Origin: Rotaria macrura
Taxonomy: Eukaryota > Rotifera > Eurotatoria > Philodinida > Philodinidae
Length of the DNA stretch: 64,000 nt
Reading direction: 5' to 3'
NCBI GenBank assembly: GCA_900239685.1
Contig: OENT01000703.1
Coordinates: 1 to 64,000, forward strand
Shown: piece by piece, positions 24,295 through 35,984 of the stretch
Layout of the letters: each line of letters starts with the position of its first letter
How positions within the stretch are numbered: the first letter of the stretch is position 1
The notes under the pieces: generated by a model
The model's database searches: none
Seen by the model: only the letters and a program-made list of their open reading frames with translations
What the model was told of the DNA's origin: nothing
Position numbers and translations under genes: made by a program

Positions 24295-24933
24295 GTTGCC
24301 ACCCGGACTGGTCCCATATTGAAAAAAAGTCGATTCCGAACTCGTCCCATTCTACTTGTGGCCCTGATTAGTTAATCAATTCAGACATATAGAATAATAT
24401 TCGTTTATAATGTATTCTATATCAAGTTTCATATACATAAGAGAAAATTGAGTATATTTGTACAAAAAAGATTTAGACAAAGAATTTAATTTTTTTTATT
24501 AACCATCACTGTTTTGCCTGATTTAATAGCTAATTCAGTTGGAGTTAGTATGAGACCTTTTTCATATGCGTTCCTTAGTTCAAGACGTTTTTCATCTATT
24601 TTGTCATATAGTACTCTTTCACTTGTTGTTAATCGAAACATGTTAACGAAAAATAGGTGCGATCAAGATATGAACAAAGGTTAAATTATCTATACTATCT
24701 TCCACATCGTATAGCGGTTCAACGAACTCACCACGTTATCAAATAAAGTAGTAAGATGTCACCCTCCCTCATACTACTAATACTAATTCTAATTGATAAA
24801 CTAATCAGGGCCCTACGTAGAATGGGACGAATTCGGAATCGACTTTTTCTGTATGGAACACGTTCGGAATCGACTTTTTTTGTATATGGGACGAATATGG
24901 ACACAATTATATGGGACCAGCCCGGCGTAGACC
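24295..24933. mobile_element. Foldback DNA element with a small core frame (element C)
   Basis: Inverted arms lie at about 24295..24380 and 24790..24933. They share CTGGTCCCATAT near the ends, AAAAGTCGATTCCGAA, CGTCCCATTCTAC and GGGCCCTGATTAGT (GTGGCCCTGATTAGT on the left). The right arm holds an extra copy of the internal CGGAATCGACTTTTT unit, so the arms are made of subrepeats. The flanks TCGCACAA (24287..24294) and TGACACAA (24934..24941) match at 6 of 8 bases and may be a decayed target-site duplication. With those ends the terminal 17 bases align without gaps. The core of about 400 bases carries one small minus-strand frame. Confidence 0.7.
24486..24641 (-). CDS. Small charged protein inside foldback element C
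   Basis: A 51-codon ATG frame lies between the inverted arms. The protein begins MFRLTTSERVLYDKIDEKRL, then a Lys/Glu/Leu-rich stretch ending in a basic tail (VNKKN). The LYDKIDEKR segment resembles KYDKINERIK in the small frame of element A at 2470..2661, and both are followed by a probably helical charged region. No known domain, signal peptide or membrane helix is visible. The position in the core and the shared motif suggest an element-encoded product or a common remnant. The short length keeps confidence low. Confidence 0.4.
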   Translation of the reverse strand: MFRLTTSERVLYDKIDEKRLELRNAYEKGLILTPTELAIKSGKTVMVNKKN

Positions 24934-24941
24934 TGACACAA

Positions 24942-25785
24942 CAACTAATACGTGAGGGTTTATGGCCTCTATTTATTCGTAAAATTATAATTAGCTTAAG
25001 TCGAAGTGAACAGTGCTATACACTTACTTGAAAGTCAAAGAACACTGACGAGATGCTATAATGAAAACGAATTGAAAGTCTTGGTCACTTCCAAATAAAT
25101 AAGCAGTCATTCTCGCTTTATGATTCGCTTTAATGAAGGATATTATTTTTAGAACAAATATTCTACTTTCTCCGTTACGCATTAATACCGAGGATTTGAT
25201 TTTCTTAACTAGTTATTTCCAAGAGTAAATCTCTTACATTCAGAAAGTATTTCCTGGAACGAGGAATTCAGGAAAGGTACGTAAGAAATACAATGATTAA
25301 TACTTTTCTTATTCCTGAAAATGTTTCGTAATTCTAACCCAAATTCTGATCTGAGAATGTTTCAATTCATGCATATTGAATCGGTAGATCATTTTGTTAA
25401 AGAAATAAGCAAGTTCAACGAAGAGCATGCAATTATTAAATAGGATGCTTTTCAAATTCAAACGCGTTAAAAATTTTTCTGAAGGATAAGCAAGCAATAA
25501 CAATTGCATTTCTGTTAATATATGAAAATCGAAAACGTGGCACTAGCTTTTGTTTCTTATGGATTTTTCGTGAACCAGATGTATTTATGAAACTTCAGAG
25601 GGCTTTACAAATGTAATCACATACAATAGCAAGTTCCGTTATATATTCTTAGTTGGGTGTTCATGGCATCGAAGATACTCGCATTAGTTATTTTCATCAA
25701 CTTGATTTCGCTGAATTTTCTCTTGTTGAAAAACGAAATTTTATTAAAAATTATTTCAACACGAAAAATTCAAAAGCAATTACAG
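24942..25785. other. Intergenic, no gene recognised
   Basis: No supported gene. This is the 3' side of the DUF2807 gene on the minus strand. Confidence 0.45.
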
Positions 25786-26625
25786 TCATTTTTCTTGAAT
25801 CGATGTAAAATCTTGCATTTCAATGATATTTCCTAAGCCTGTTTTCATTTTCTGTTTTAATGGACCATTGTAATAAACAGTTCCAATACCACTTAACGTG
25901 ATATTTATTTCATCCGTAGCTGTTACATAAATATTGCCAATACCGCTTGAAATAATATTTAATTTGCGCGTATTTAAATGTTGACATAGAATATATCCTA
26001 CGCCTAAATATTGTATTGTAGCTTCATTATTAACTTGTCCACATAATTTAATAGGACCGATCGAGTGAAGAGAAGCATCGAGATAATTAACATTTAATTT
26101 TAATTTAACAAAACCGTTGGCACGATTATTTAAACGGAATCTATCGGTGTGAATTCTATTTATGCATTGAATATTAACGAATCCCTCAGCATTTAGTTCA
26201 GTTATTTCTGAATAATTTATGGTAATTGTTACGTTTGTTTTATTAATTGAATTATCATTATTGGTCATACGAATAAAAAGAAAATCATTTGCTATGACAT
26301 CAATTAAAATCAATTTTTGTAATGATTCATCAGTTTCAACATCAACATATGTTGAATTCTCATTTTCATTCGAATCTAAATTCTGATTAAGTTTAACAGT
26401 GAATGGACCACCTGAGAGATTTATTTTTCGAAAAGAATTTTTTCGAAATGGATAAATCTTATGCGTTGTTGAGTTCGATGATAACGATCCTGATTGAGAA
26501 GAAAATGTAGTAGTAGAAGGTAAATCTGGCATGAAAAAATTATAAGATTTTCCATATGCGTTTGTTAATTCGAAAAAGAATATAACATAGACAACGAAAC
26601 GAATCATATTACTTGAGATTTTCAT
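25786..26625 (-). CDS. Secreted DUF2807 (head-GIN, adhesin-like) protein
   Basis: This is a 279-residue protein with a signal peptide (residues 1-24; hydrophobic FVVYVIFFF, then ANAYG-like cleavage context TNAYG). The region from about residue 60 matches the pattern of DUF2807/head-GIN domains. It opens with FRKINLSGGPFTVKLNQ, continues with short beta strands, and ends with repeats of the G-x-G-N/T type: SGIGNIYVTATDEINITLSG, GIGTVYYNG, GLGNI. Such domains form beta-helix-like folds in exported bacterial proteins, especially Bacteroidetes; their function is poorly known. Several N-glycosylation sequons (NST, NKT, NVT, NYS, NIT) fit a secreted eukaryotic protein. There are no introns. A bacterial origin by transfer is plausible. 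The family call rests on motif pattern only. Confidence 0.75.
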   Translation of the reverse strand: MKISSNMIRFVVYVIFFFELTNAYGKSYNFFMPDLPSTTTFSSQSGSLSSNSTTHKIYPFRKNSFRKINLSGGPFTVKLNQNLDSNENENSTYVDVETDESLQKLILIDVIANDFLFIRMTNNDNSINKTNVTITINYSEITELNAEGFVNIQCINRIHTDRFRLNNRANGFVKLKLNVNYLDASLHSIGPIKLCGQVNNEATIQYLGVGYILCQHLNTRKLNIISSGIGNIYVTATDEINITLSGIGTVYYNGPLKQKMKTGLGNIIEMQDFTSIQEK

Positions 26626-26639
26626 ATAGTGAGTGTATG

Positions 26640-27910
26640 AATATTAGAAATAAAACGAATGAATAGGTGAAGATCAGAAGAGGAAAAGATTATGACACTA
26701 GAGTTTACATAATCTTTTTTCTTTCTTTTCTCTTCACATTCAACCAGAGTAACTCTCGTCACATCTGAAAAATATTTGAACATATATCAAACTCGAAAAA
26801 TATTCTACAACTAAATATGATGTGTTTAATTCCGATCTGTTTTTCAAATTAAAATATAAAATGAGAGGTGCATCTTTGCTTAATTCCTCCTAATCGTCGT
26901 TTTTGTTTTCTTCTTCGATTAAGTAACAAGAAGATGAACAGCAAATAGTTAAATCTCTCGAATATTTGACATCATGTAGAACATTGTCGACAAAGTTCAT
27001 CGATAGAATTTTTCTAATGAACATGTCTTCAACTTATTTCTATTTACCTAAAATAAAATATTATAAAACCAAACTTTGACGAATATGACAATGAAATAAA
27101 TTCAATGACGATGTTCAAAACACCTGCATCATAGATGAAATGGCAAAGTCAGTTTTTTTTTATAACTTAATCTTTATTGTCCTTCGCAATTCATATCAAT
27201 GATATTTACATATTTATCATTCGTCTAAGGGATTTATTGACTTGATTGTCTAGAATTTTTCTTTTTGAAAAATATATAATATTCATGAAGTGTTTCTACT
27301 CACAGTGATCATTTGTCATTAGTTTTTTTTTTTGATAAAATGAAGAAATAAAATACTTTTTCAAATCATACATTACGATGGAAATGAGTTTTTAAAACAA
27401 AGAAATAGCATCTGATTTATTTAGAAAGTACTTCAGTATAAGCATAAATCTGTAGTACTGCCTGCAAGACTTGAGAGCAAGCTCTTGGCCTGAAATTACA
27501 TAGGCGATTCATCCAAAACAAGTTCAATAGATACACGAAATTTCTTTTTGTCAGAGCACATGAGAATTTCTTACACTATCAAATAATTTCCTATCGATAT
27601 ATACTACCTAGATAAAGTGTGACTGTTGAACCTTATGAAAGCAGTTGTACGAGGCACAGTGACAATGTTGTCCCTTTCAACTGTGTAATCCGATTTACCA
27701 TCTTCATCTCACTATTTCAGATTGAAATTCAATGCTTCGTTAAAATCATTTAGCTATAAATAATTTACTTGAAAGTCAATTTACGTCTTTTTAAATGAAC
27801 ATTGGCCCATTTTCAACCAGAAAAAATCTACTTTGACTTCAATCGAATGTCATATTTGAAAGTAACAAGAAAAATAAAGTAAATTCATGTTGTTTTTAAT
27901 TTGTCTCAAA
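26640..27910. other. Intergenic, no gene recognised
   Basis: AT-rich with several poly-T runs. No coding motif or repeat was seen. Confidence 0.45.
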
Positions 27911-27913
27911 GAC

Positions 27914-28383
27914 TTTTTGTGGAACTCACATATGTTTTCCAAGAAAATAGTGAGTGGAAGTTTAAGAGTGAGATTTTTTATGCTTCCCCCTGTTACAGAC
28001 GTAGTCCTTGAGTCCAGACGCCCCCTTTAGGGGGTTCCAGGTGCCTTTCATAGTGGGTACTGATGCCTCCCCCTTATTGTAAACCATAGAAACCAGTGTA
28101 TGAATCCATTGCAGACATAGCAACCAGCATTCTATTGTCGTGATATATCACAACATTATTTGCCCTTTCTTCCAATGCTTTTAATAAGAAAAATGAACAA
28201 CGATAAATGGAAACTAACGAGTGAATAGCAACATTGAAAATGAAAAATAGGGCGCCAACCAGAGAAAGAATAATGGAAAAAATTCTTCATATTACATTTT
28301 CTGTGTTTTCTATTAGAATATGAAGCTATAGATATGTGAGTTCCACATTTTAGCCCCGACGAGGCTGCGCTAACAAGCCTTTT
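27914..28383 (-). repeat. Dispersed repeat, copy 2 (SINE- or MITE-like)
   Basis: This is the inverted homologue of 9747..10291, with the tRNA-like head (reverse complement CTTGTTAGCGCAGCCTCG) at its right end. It is about 75 bases shorter than copy 1, mainly in the G-rich middle. Near its ends it carries GTGGAACTCACATATG (27919) and the reverse complement form ATATGTGAGTTCCAC (about 28332). Flanking sequences differ completely from those of copy 1, marking the ends. No coding capacity. Confidence 0.65.
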
Positions 28384-31300
28384 CTGTTGATATTGGACTC
28401 TTGGTTCCTTTCAGGGACCAATACAAAATGATATTCCTTTAAAAATTCATTTGATTTGAAGTTTTCGTTCAGAGTATCTATGTATTTGATTGACGTTTTT
28501 CATACATCCTTCACGAGAACTAAGGTTCGAAATTCAATTTGAGAATACAAGTCGCAGAAGCAATCTTAAATAAACATCATTGAAGTCAGTTACTCGAGCC
28601 AATCCAAAAATCATATTGATGTGAAGGCAAGAATATTTTGCCTATTCGAAAAACATCTCTTACCTATTTCAAAAGACATAGAGTTGATCTCAAGAATAGT
28701 AATTAATTATAACCAACAATGTTCTTTATCAGCAAAGACTGTCAAAAATTAAAATCTTGTCATCAAAACGGGTAAATTAAACTACGCATTTTTAGTATAA
28801 CTTTTGCTACAGCACTCATAAAAACTCTAAACTTATAAGATTAGATAAATCATGCATAGTTATCGTTTATGATCCAATGAGAGCAGTATTCAAGTATTTA
28901 TCAATAGAAAAATTTCAGAATTAAAAAAGAGTAGTCTTCTATTTACCAAGACATTGTTTTCAAACCTTCCATACAGTGTTTCGAAATGTACTCCAGTATT
29001 GAAATATTTTTCTTTAAATTTTTGTTAATTTCGATCAGCACACGCAGCACTATCGAATCATATTAACTTCTAATAGAAACATGAGAAGGTATTGTTTTCT
29101 GACACTAGAGGGATGAGTCGTGAAGTGTGTAAAAATAGAAAAAGATTCAGGAAAACAATGGAAATTCCGTGCCTTTGGTTTTAAAAGCTCATTCGCACCT
29201 TATTGTATTATTATTTGTGGGAAAATCCTTCATTTCTATAATTTATCTGTAAAAAATACGAAAAACTAAATGAAATAAAAAGTTATCATTTAAAAATATT
29301 TTCTCATGTTAAAAAATTCAATTATCTTTATCTTTTATCATAGAGAAATATACAGATAAAAGATCATTCTTCATGTCTACCATTTGAAAAATCGAGGACT
29401 TACAATTTATGATTAGTCTGTGACTTGCTTCTAGAAAAGATAAAAAAGGTTGCCTTGGCCGACAAGGAGTATGTTTTCAAATGTTGATTATTTATATTAA
29501 TCCTTCTTGGATCATGCTTAACAAAGTAGATGATAAGATTCATAATGAACAACAGATTGAAAAAATCTTCATTTATCTTAATTAGGAACATCGTGATTTT
29601 AATTTTTTCTGCTTAAATACGGTTATAAAAAATATTCCTTTATGTTCATACCTACTGAATATTACTCTCAAACTAGCTAAACTATTTTTCAATAATAAAT
29701 ACTCTTCAAAGATAAACTAAACTGTCTTGACATTAAAGTTCACACCACAATGAATGAAAGAAAAAAGAATGGTTTGTTTTTAATTTTTACAAAAGTGCAT
29801 CAAACGTTAGATTCGATAATAGAGGAAAGATCGATCTCTTGAGATCTCCAATTGAAGTTTATAATCTTGATCATATGATTTTGAAGTTAGTTTTATTTTT
29901 TTTGAATTCGTAAGAGTCACCACACGTTCTTTACATAGAAAATTCTTTCCCTTTTATTCAATGAAACTGAAAAACTAATCTACCTGTTACGAACATCATT
30001 CTTAAGTAGATATAAATATTGAATATTTTATCATTTACATATCCATATTTTTAATTCGATTAAAGAGTTTTTCTGTCTCAGTTAATCGTTTATGCAATAA
30101 CTAAATGTCAAGCATCATTATTAATTAGTAATATAGTATTTTCACATGTGAACTTCTGAAAATTTAATGTTGAAAATACTGGCTGTTGTTTCAATACTTG
30201 AAAAAATATATCATGCCATCGATCATTAAGTATTTTACGTATAATTATGAATTTTTCTGATCAATTCTTAAGGATGTCATTCAGATAATGAACTTTGTAT
30301 AATAACTGTAAATGACTTTGATTGTTATATTAATTCGCATTAAAGAGAAATGATTTTACCACTATAAAAGATAGACCGATGTATTTATGATGCGAACATG
30401 TGTACAACGTTGTGAACGATCTGTTGTGTCATTTGGTTTTTTGACTCTGAAAGAATATTTCAATTTTGTAGTAATATGGACTTTTATGCTTCAATCGCTC
30501 TTGTAGTGACAACTAAATACGACAATACTGATCGATTTTAATAACTAGGAAAGTGTGCGAGGTTAGTACAATTAGATTCTTCAATTTTCACAAGTCGACA
30601 ATACCAGTGCTATTTTTATACTCATATGAAACTTTAAAACACGGTAAAAGCATATTGATAAACGATTTTGATATGTTTAAAATGTGTCTCTCGTGGAAGT
30701 CAATTAAAGAGGAGCGTCTAAATGCCAGTAATATGTGTTTAATCGGATCAATACGTCACAATACATCGTATGAAAATGTCTGGACGCTCTCTAAATTAGA
30801 CTTGAGCGCGTTTTATTTTTGTATTGATATGAATCAACTGAAATGGGTTTCAACGAAGTAACGCGTTTGAAATGTAGACTCTCCTTTTTCTTGTTGGAGT
30901 TCATGCAACGCATTCGAAGGAGAATAATCGATTAAGAATGCATTTGCTCGTAATTCAGTATAAAAACACTGGAATGTCGTTTCAAATCATTTAAAAGTCA
31001 TACATAAGAACTATTTTAATATTTTTTATTTTCTTGTACGAGTTTTTGAACTTCCACCTATGAGTAGATCTACTCACAGTGTCGTCTACGTATTTTCATA
31101 AGATTAATGACACATGAGGGAATCATCCAGTTACAGGTATTTTTTATGCACTATGATACATAGTTTTTGATATGCCTATATGTTACTGATCATTATTAGA
31201 TCTATTATTTTTAAAAATGAATCTTTTTAATTATTCCAGATTTTATCTTTGGTACTCTACAAACTTGTACCTTTTCTAATCAAGCATGTTTTTTTCTTTT

Positions 31301-31930
31301 CCCAAGAGAATTAGTACTTCACTGAGTGTTAACCGCAATAATAGATCTGAATACAATATGGTTATATTACATAGTAATAGTTTTTAAATTCTGTCTAAAC
31401 AAAAATAAAGATTCACCTTCTGTAAAGCAACACATTGAAAATTAAAATGAATCAAAATACTGATGAATCCTACGTATCAATCTACAATAACAGTTTAAGA
31501 ATTTTAACTTACTTTCTTAAGACAAACTCAAAGATGCGTCTAATTTCTATTAAAGGAACAACAATGAACGTGCAAAACTTTTCTTTCTAGACAAAATTAT
31601 TTAAATAGCTTATGTGCTAAAGAAATAATTCATATTAATAAATAAAGCAGGAAAATCTTTTCTAAAAAGCAAACCGCTACCTTAGACTCAAGAATATGCG
31701 TCATGACATATGGGATGCAATCGACAACCCAATAAGTTTATGATAAACTTTCATATTCTATTATAGAAGAAACAGATTATATTTTTGTGGATTTTTTTGT
31801 ATTGTGTTTTTCTCAAGAACATGAATGATTGTCATTTTTATCGTATATGAATGAAATTTATGTTCATCAAAACTCTGTAAAATCGACATTCTTCTAATCT
31901 TCATCTTTTCTGAAGCTATTCAAAGACAAT
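28384..31930. other. Long gene-poor interval
   Basis: No supported gene in 3.5 kb. The longest frame (30553..30861, +) needs a GTG start and has no recognisable motif. The sequence is AT-rich with many homopolymer runs. Confidence 0.45.
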
Positions 31931-31939
31931 ATATATGCT

Positions 31940-32386
31940 GGGAGAGGGGAGGGTTAAAACTCAGGAAAATTTAAAATTCTCCTAGGACAAATTAAAATTT
32001 AAACTCTTCTAGGGGAAATTGAAAATTTTTTATAGAATTTTCGATTTTTTTGAAATATGTGAAAATAAATATTCGACTTGAAGTCTGGGCGGGAACGTTT
32101 GTGAGCACGTCCGTCATCATTGTTGATGTAGCTGTACAAAGTCAGTTTGAATGAACAATATAAGTGAGGTTGAAGGTGAAGATAAGATTGGTACGGGTCC
32201 AGAGCCTTCTACGCTCATGTCTGCACCCACATCGGCATATAGATCGATATCCACCCACACCATCACACAAATGATAAATTTTAACCTATTTCAGAAGAAT
32301 CAAATACTATATAAAAAATACAAAATCATTTAATTTCCTCGAGGAGAATTTAAATTTCCCCTTCAACATATATATATATATATATA
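31940..32386. repeat. Possible small inverted-repeat element
   Basis: The segment at about 31960..32045 contains three diverged units like GGAAAATTTAAAATTCTCCTA. The segment at about 32330..32365 contains the inverted form GGAGAATTTAAATTTCCCC. The right side runs into an (AT)n tract (32367..32386). No target duplication could be read because of the AT repeats. The core has no convincing gene. Confidence 0.35.
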
Positions 32387-35034
32387 TAAACATGATTCTA
32401 CACTATCTAGATGACATCATCGTTTGCTACAGCCAGATAAAAATATATCTGATAAAATAGGCTAATGTATGTCATTGGTTTAAGTATGTTGAGCTATGAG
32501 GGAATGTTGTCTGATCTAGCGTCAACTATTGTTGAATTGAAAGGCTTGTTTTGAAAATATTACATTGCTTATTGTGCCATTTTAGAATAGTTAAAAATCC
32601 CGCGTGCTTGATAACAAGGTATCATCAATCTGCAAGAAAAGGAGAATTTTTCTTATACAGAGAAAGAAATATATATGCCTTCATTATTCGAAGGTGTTTC
32701 CTTCTTAGCGCGTTGAATAGAGTTAAAGCGTGTTTTTAAGTCCATCAAACGAAGGAGAGTTTCATTTGAACGCTAGTTCTATCATTTATTCGTAGGTTTG
32801 AAAGATTTAATGTTGAAAAAAAGAATCAAGATAAGATAATTTCGTAGTTGATTGCAACAGCTAAACAACTCGACAGGACATGAGTCGCCTTATTACATGT
32901 TTGATAACCACCTCGAATTCTGTCTTAACATCGAGCATGACTTTTAAGACGAATGGTAATGCACTGAAGGCTCATACACGGGAGCATCCTTCTGAGAAAA
33001 ATATATTTCTTTGATTTTTCTGGAAGATGCAAGTGGTTATCATTTCATAGAAAAATTTGCTCAATGCAATGTAAAGAAAGTGAAAAAATGCTAACCAGCG
33101 ATATAGATCGTTACGATGCCCTCATCCTTCAGTTATATTACTCGGTTTAGAGTAATAACAATCACGAATAGTTATGTGCGAAGACATAGCATGAAATAAA
33201 AAGTACTCACCAACATTCCAACATTGTTTTTCAAACGACAACTATTGATGGTATGAGAAGTAAATTAGCTGATTTGAACTTAGTACTTGGATGCGTGTGA
33301 CTTGAGGTAACATCGTTAGCAAGTGTTGGTGATTACTTTCATTTTATCACTATTCCACACACATGACTGTTTGTGATAATTCAATCGTCTATTCTATTCG
33401 AATCTGAAATCTTCATTCATATTGCTCTGGAGTTTAGTAGTAGAGGCCGATCAGTGTGTCTGAACGCCATCGGATATTCGACAGTAGTTCACTCCACTAT
33501 TTGTTTATTACAATATAATGACGCTTGTGCGTATGTCACATAAACCGCGCATCTGTATTCATATTAATGATCACTAATCTAGTCATATTTCGATTTAAAG
33601 GTTTACAATGATCTATGCATTTGTATGAAAAGTTCTTGTGAGACATGATGTGGATTATTTTTAGACCTAAACTCTCATATTGTAAAAAGTAAGAAATAAT
33701 AGAGAAGATAAGACTATTCACTGGGTAAGATACGACTGGTGTCCTAGCCATTCCTATTGATAAAGTTCGAATCGTATAGATAGAATAGGTTGGTGATCTA
33801 GAAATGATTCAACATCTATATTTGTTATACGTTTGAAGTGAAACCATTTGAGAATGTGCAGAGTTAAAACAGGAGATATTGTCAAAACTGACTCATGGGA
33901 TCTGAAGATAGATAACTTTCTCATATTTGAGACATCTATCTTTAACTTTTTAGGAACTAGTGGCTACCCAAAACTTTCATGTTAAAACAAACATACAGAT
34001 CTAAACACTAAATTCTACATGTTACAACGCCAATCAAGAAAAGTCCATAATTGATCAAAACAAACGATGAACAAGAGTTTCCACTATAAGCACACTACTC
34101 CTAAAATCATTTTCAAGAGAATAAGAAGTTGCCTGTGAAAGGCCCTGAATAAAGTGCCTCCTGGTGATGTTTTCTCGTTTATCGTAAACGACCTATTGAT
34201 TTCAATATATATATACAGATATGTATGCATATATTTGGAATGGTTCCCGTTCGGCATCGTTTTATTAAATCTTTTCATTTTGACTTCTAACCATTATTAG
34301 AAAACATCGGATATAATTATTTATTTTCTCCCATTTCCACCACTATTAATATTAGTTTTACCACTAGTTTTAGATTATTCTCATAAATATATGCAGTCTT
34401 GCAAATACATTTTCTTGAGTTTCATACGGTTTTGTAGCATTACTAATTAGTTCAAATGTAATTTTATACAATCATTTAATATCCCACAGGGGTCAATAAA
34501 TTATCTATTTACTGAAATTGACAATCACCAACAGTGTGTTGCTTAAAGATCAAAGAAAATTAATTGAAAATAGCTGATATTTTTTTTAAATTTCGCCTTG
34601 AGCATTTATCAACGAGGAGCAACGCATGATAATAAAAAAGTCAACGGTTTCCTGAAATGAAATACCGAACCAAAAAGCTCTCTTTGACATGTTAGTTCGT
34701 TGTCTTCTTAAATTATTCCTGTAAAAGGATTCTGTTTCTTTTTAAACGCAGAACTACGTATGTCAGTGATGAAGGAAACTACTTTTCTAATTAACCATTA
34801 AAAATCGACGCATTTTTAATCCGCGATTCTACAACAGAAAGGACTCAATAAAGTAGCTGCTACTAAATTGATTTTACGTGATTATACTGTTGAAACTAAA
34901 TTAACTATCCTAAGATACTAGAGCATCTATAAAAGAGATGAATATACTTGGATTCTCTCCCATTTAATTGCTCTTGCATTTGTAGATCAAACAACCTTTG
35001 GTGTACCTCTGCTAATTGACAAGATCATATCTAA
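32387..35034. other. Intergenic, no gene recognised
   Basis: No supported gene or repeat. Only short frames without motifs are present. Confidence 0.45.
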
Positions 35035-35037
35035 GTG

Positions 35038-35982
35038 ATGAAAGACTTAATTAAATTTAGTTTGATGCTCGTTTTTGATTTTCCAGCAATTTTATTCTCA
35101 ATAATAATCTTTGCTCATTTTGCTCGAAATCGTGAGGCTCGTTCAAAACTAAAAAACCATGGATGGATTGTTTTAATGATCGTCAATTTCATTCAAATTT
35201 TACTGGATTTACCGATGCCAATGAATTATTATCGGATGGGTGTCGTTTGGCCAGCATCAAATGCATATTGTGTTTGGTGGACATGGTGTGAATTTTCATT
35301 AAACACCATCGGATTGTTTCTAATGATGTGGATTTCCATTGAGCGACATGTACTCGTTTTTGATCGACAAGCAATGGTGCAAAAAACATGGAAAAAATGG
35401 TTATTTCATTTCATACCCATCACTCTTTGCCTGATTTGGACACCATTGTTTTACTTGGTCATAGTCGTCATCTGTCCCTTCTGTACAAATGATTGGGTTT
35501 TTGACTCTGTTAATTGTGGTATTCCGTGTTATTTCACAGCAAATTTTCTCGGTCAATTTGATTTCATCTTCAATATTGCTTTTCCAGTGATGATGATTAT
35601 GTTTGCAAACATAACGTTAATTATTAGAGTCATTTACCAAAAGATGTCTCGAAATCAAATAATAAACTGGCGACGTCATCGCAAAATGGTGCTTCAATTA
35701 TGGGTCGTTTCATCCCTTTACATGGCATTCTGGCTACCCATGACAATCACACAACTCATTCAAATAACTGTATTACCTTCATTTATGATCAATCAATTGG
35801 AGACAATTTTGTTCGTCGTCTATTTTATTCCACTTTCCTTACCAACGATATGTCTCAGTACACAACCTGAATTGATCAAGAATATAATAAAAATTTTTGC
35901 ACGAACAAAGTTGAATGTGATCGGCATGACTAATTTTAACCGAGGCACGGAACAATTGCAAACGAATACTCTGGCTCAATAA
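35038..35982 (+). CDS. Rhodopsin-like seven-helix G protein-coupled receptor
   Basis: A 314-residue single-exon protein with seven hydrophobic segments at about residues 7-28, 42-60, 80-103, 121-147, 173-198, 218-245 and 250-277. The end of helix 3 reads WISIERHVLVF: ERH replaces the usual DRY motif of class A receptors. Cys76 before helix 3 and Cys residues in the second extracellular loop (CPFC, NCGIPC) can form the conserved disulfide. A basic third inner loop (NWRRHRKMVLQ) precedes helix 6, which has FWLP. Helix 7 has LPTICLSTQPEL instead of NPxxY. It would act in the plasma membrane. The ligand is unknown, and a peptide or chemosensory role is possible. I start at the ATG at 35038; a GTG in frame precedes it. 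Bdelloids carry many such intronless receptors, but I could not compare. Confidence 0.88.
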   Translation: MKDLIKFSLMLVFDFPAILFSIIIFAHFARNREARSKLKNHGWIVLMIVNFIQILLDLPMPMNYYRMGVVWPASNAYCVWWTWCEFSLNTIGLFLMMWISIERHVLVFDRQAMVQKTWKKWLFHFIPITLCLIWTPLFYLVIVVICPFCTNDWVFDSVNCGIPCYFTANFLGQFDFIFNIAFPVMMIMFANITLIIRVIYQKMSRNQIINWRRHRKMVLQLWVVSSLYMAFWLPMTITQLIQITVLPSFMINQLETILFVVYFIPLSLPTICLSTQPELIKNIIKIFARTKLNVIGMTNFNRGTEQLQTNTLAQ

Positions 35983-35984
35983 AT

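Noticed and set aside
24756..25031. 91-codon plus-strand frame over the right arm of element C
   Set aside because: Its central part is a translation of the CGGAATCGACTTTTT subrepeats.
30553..30861. 102-codon plus-strand frame
   Set aside because: Needs a GTG start, has no recognisable motif, and its length is within chance for 64 kb of such sequence read in six frames.
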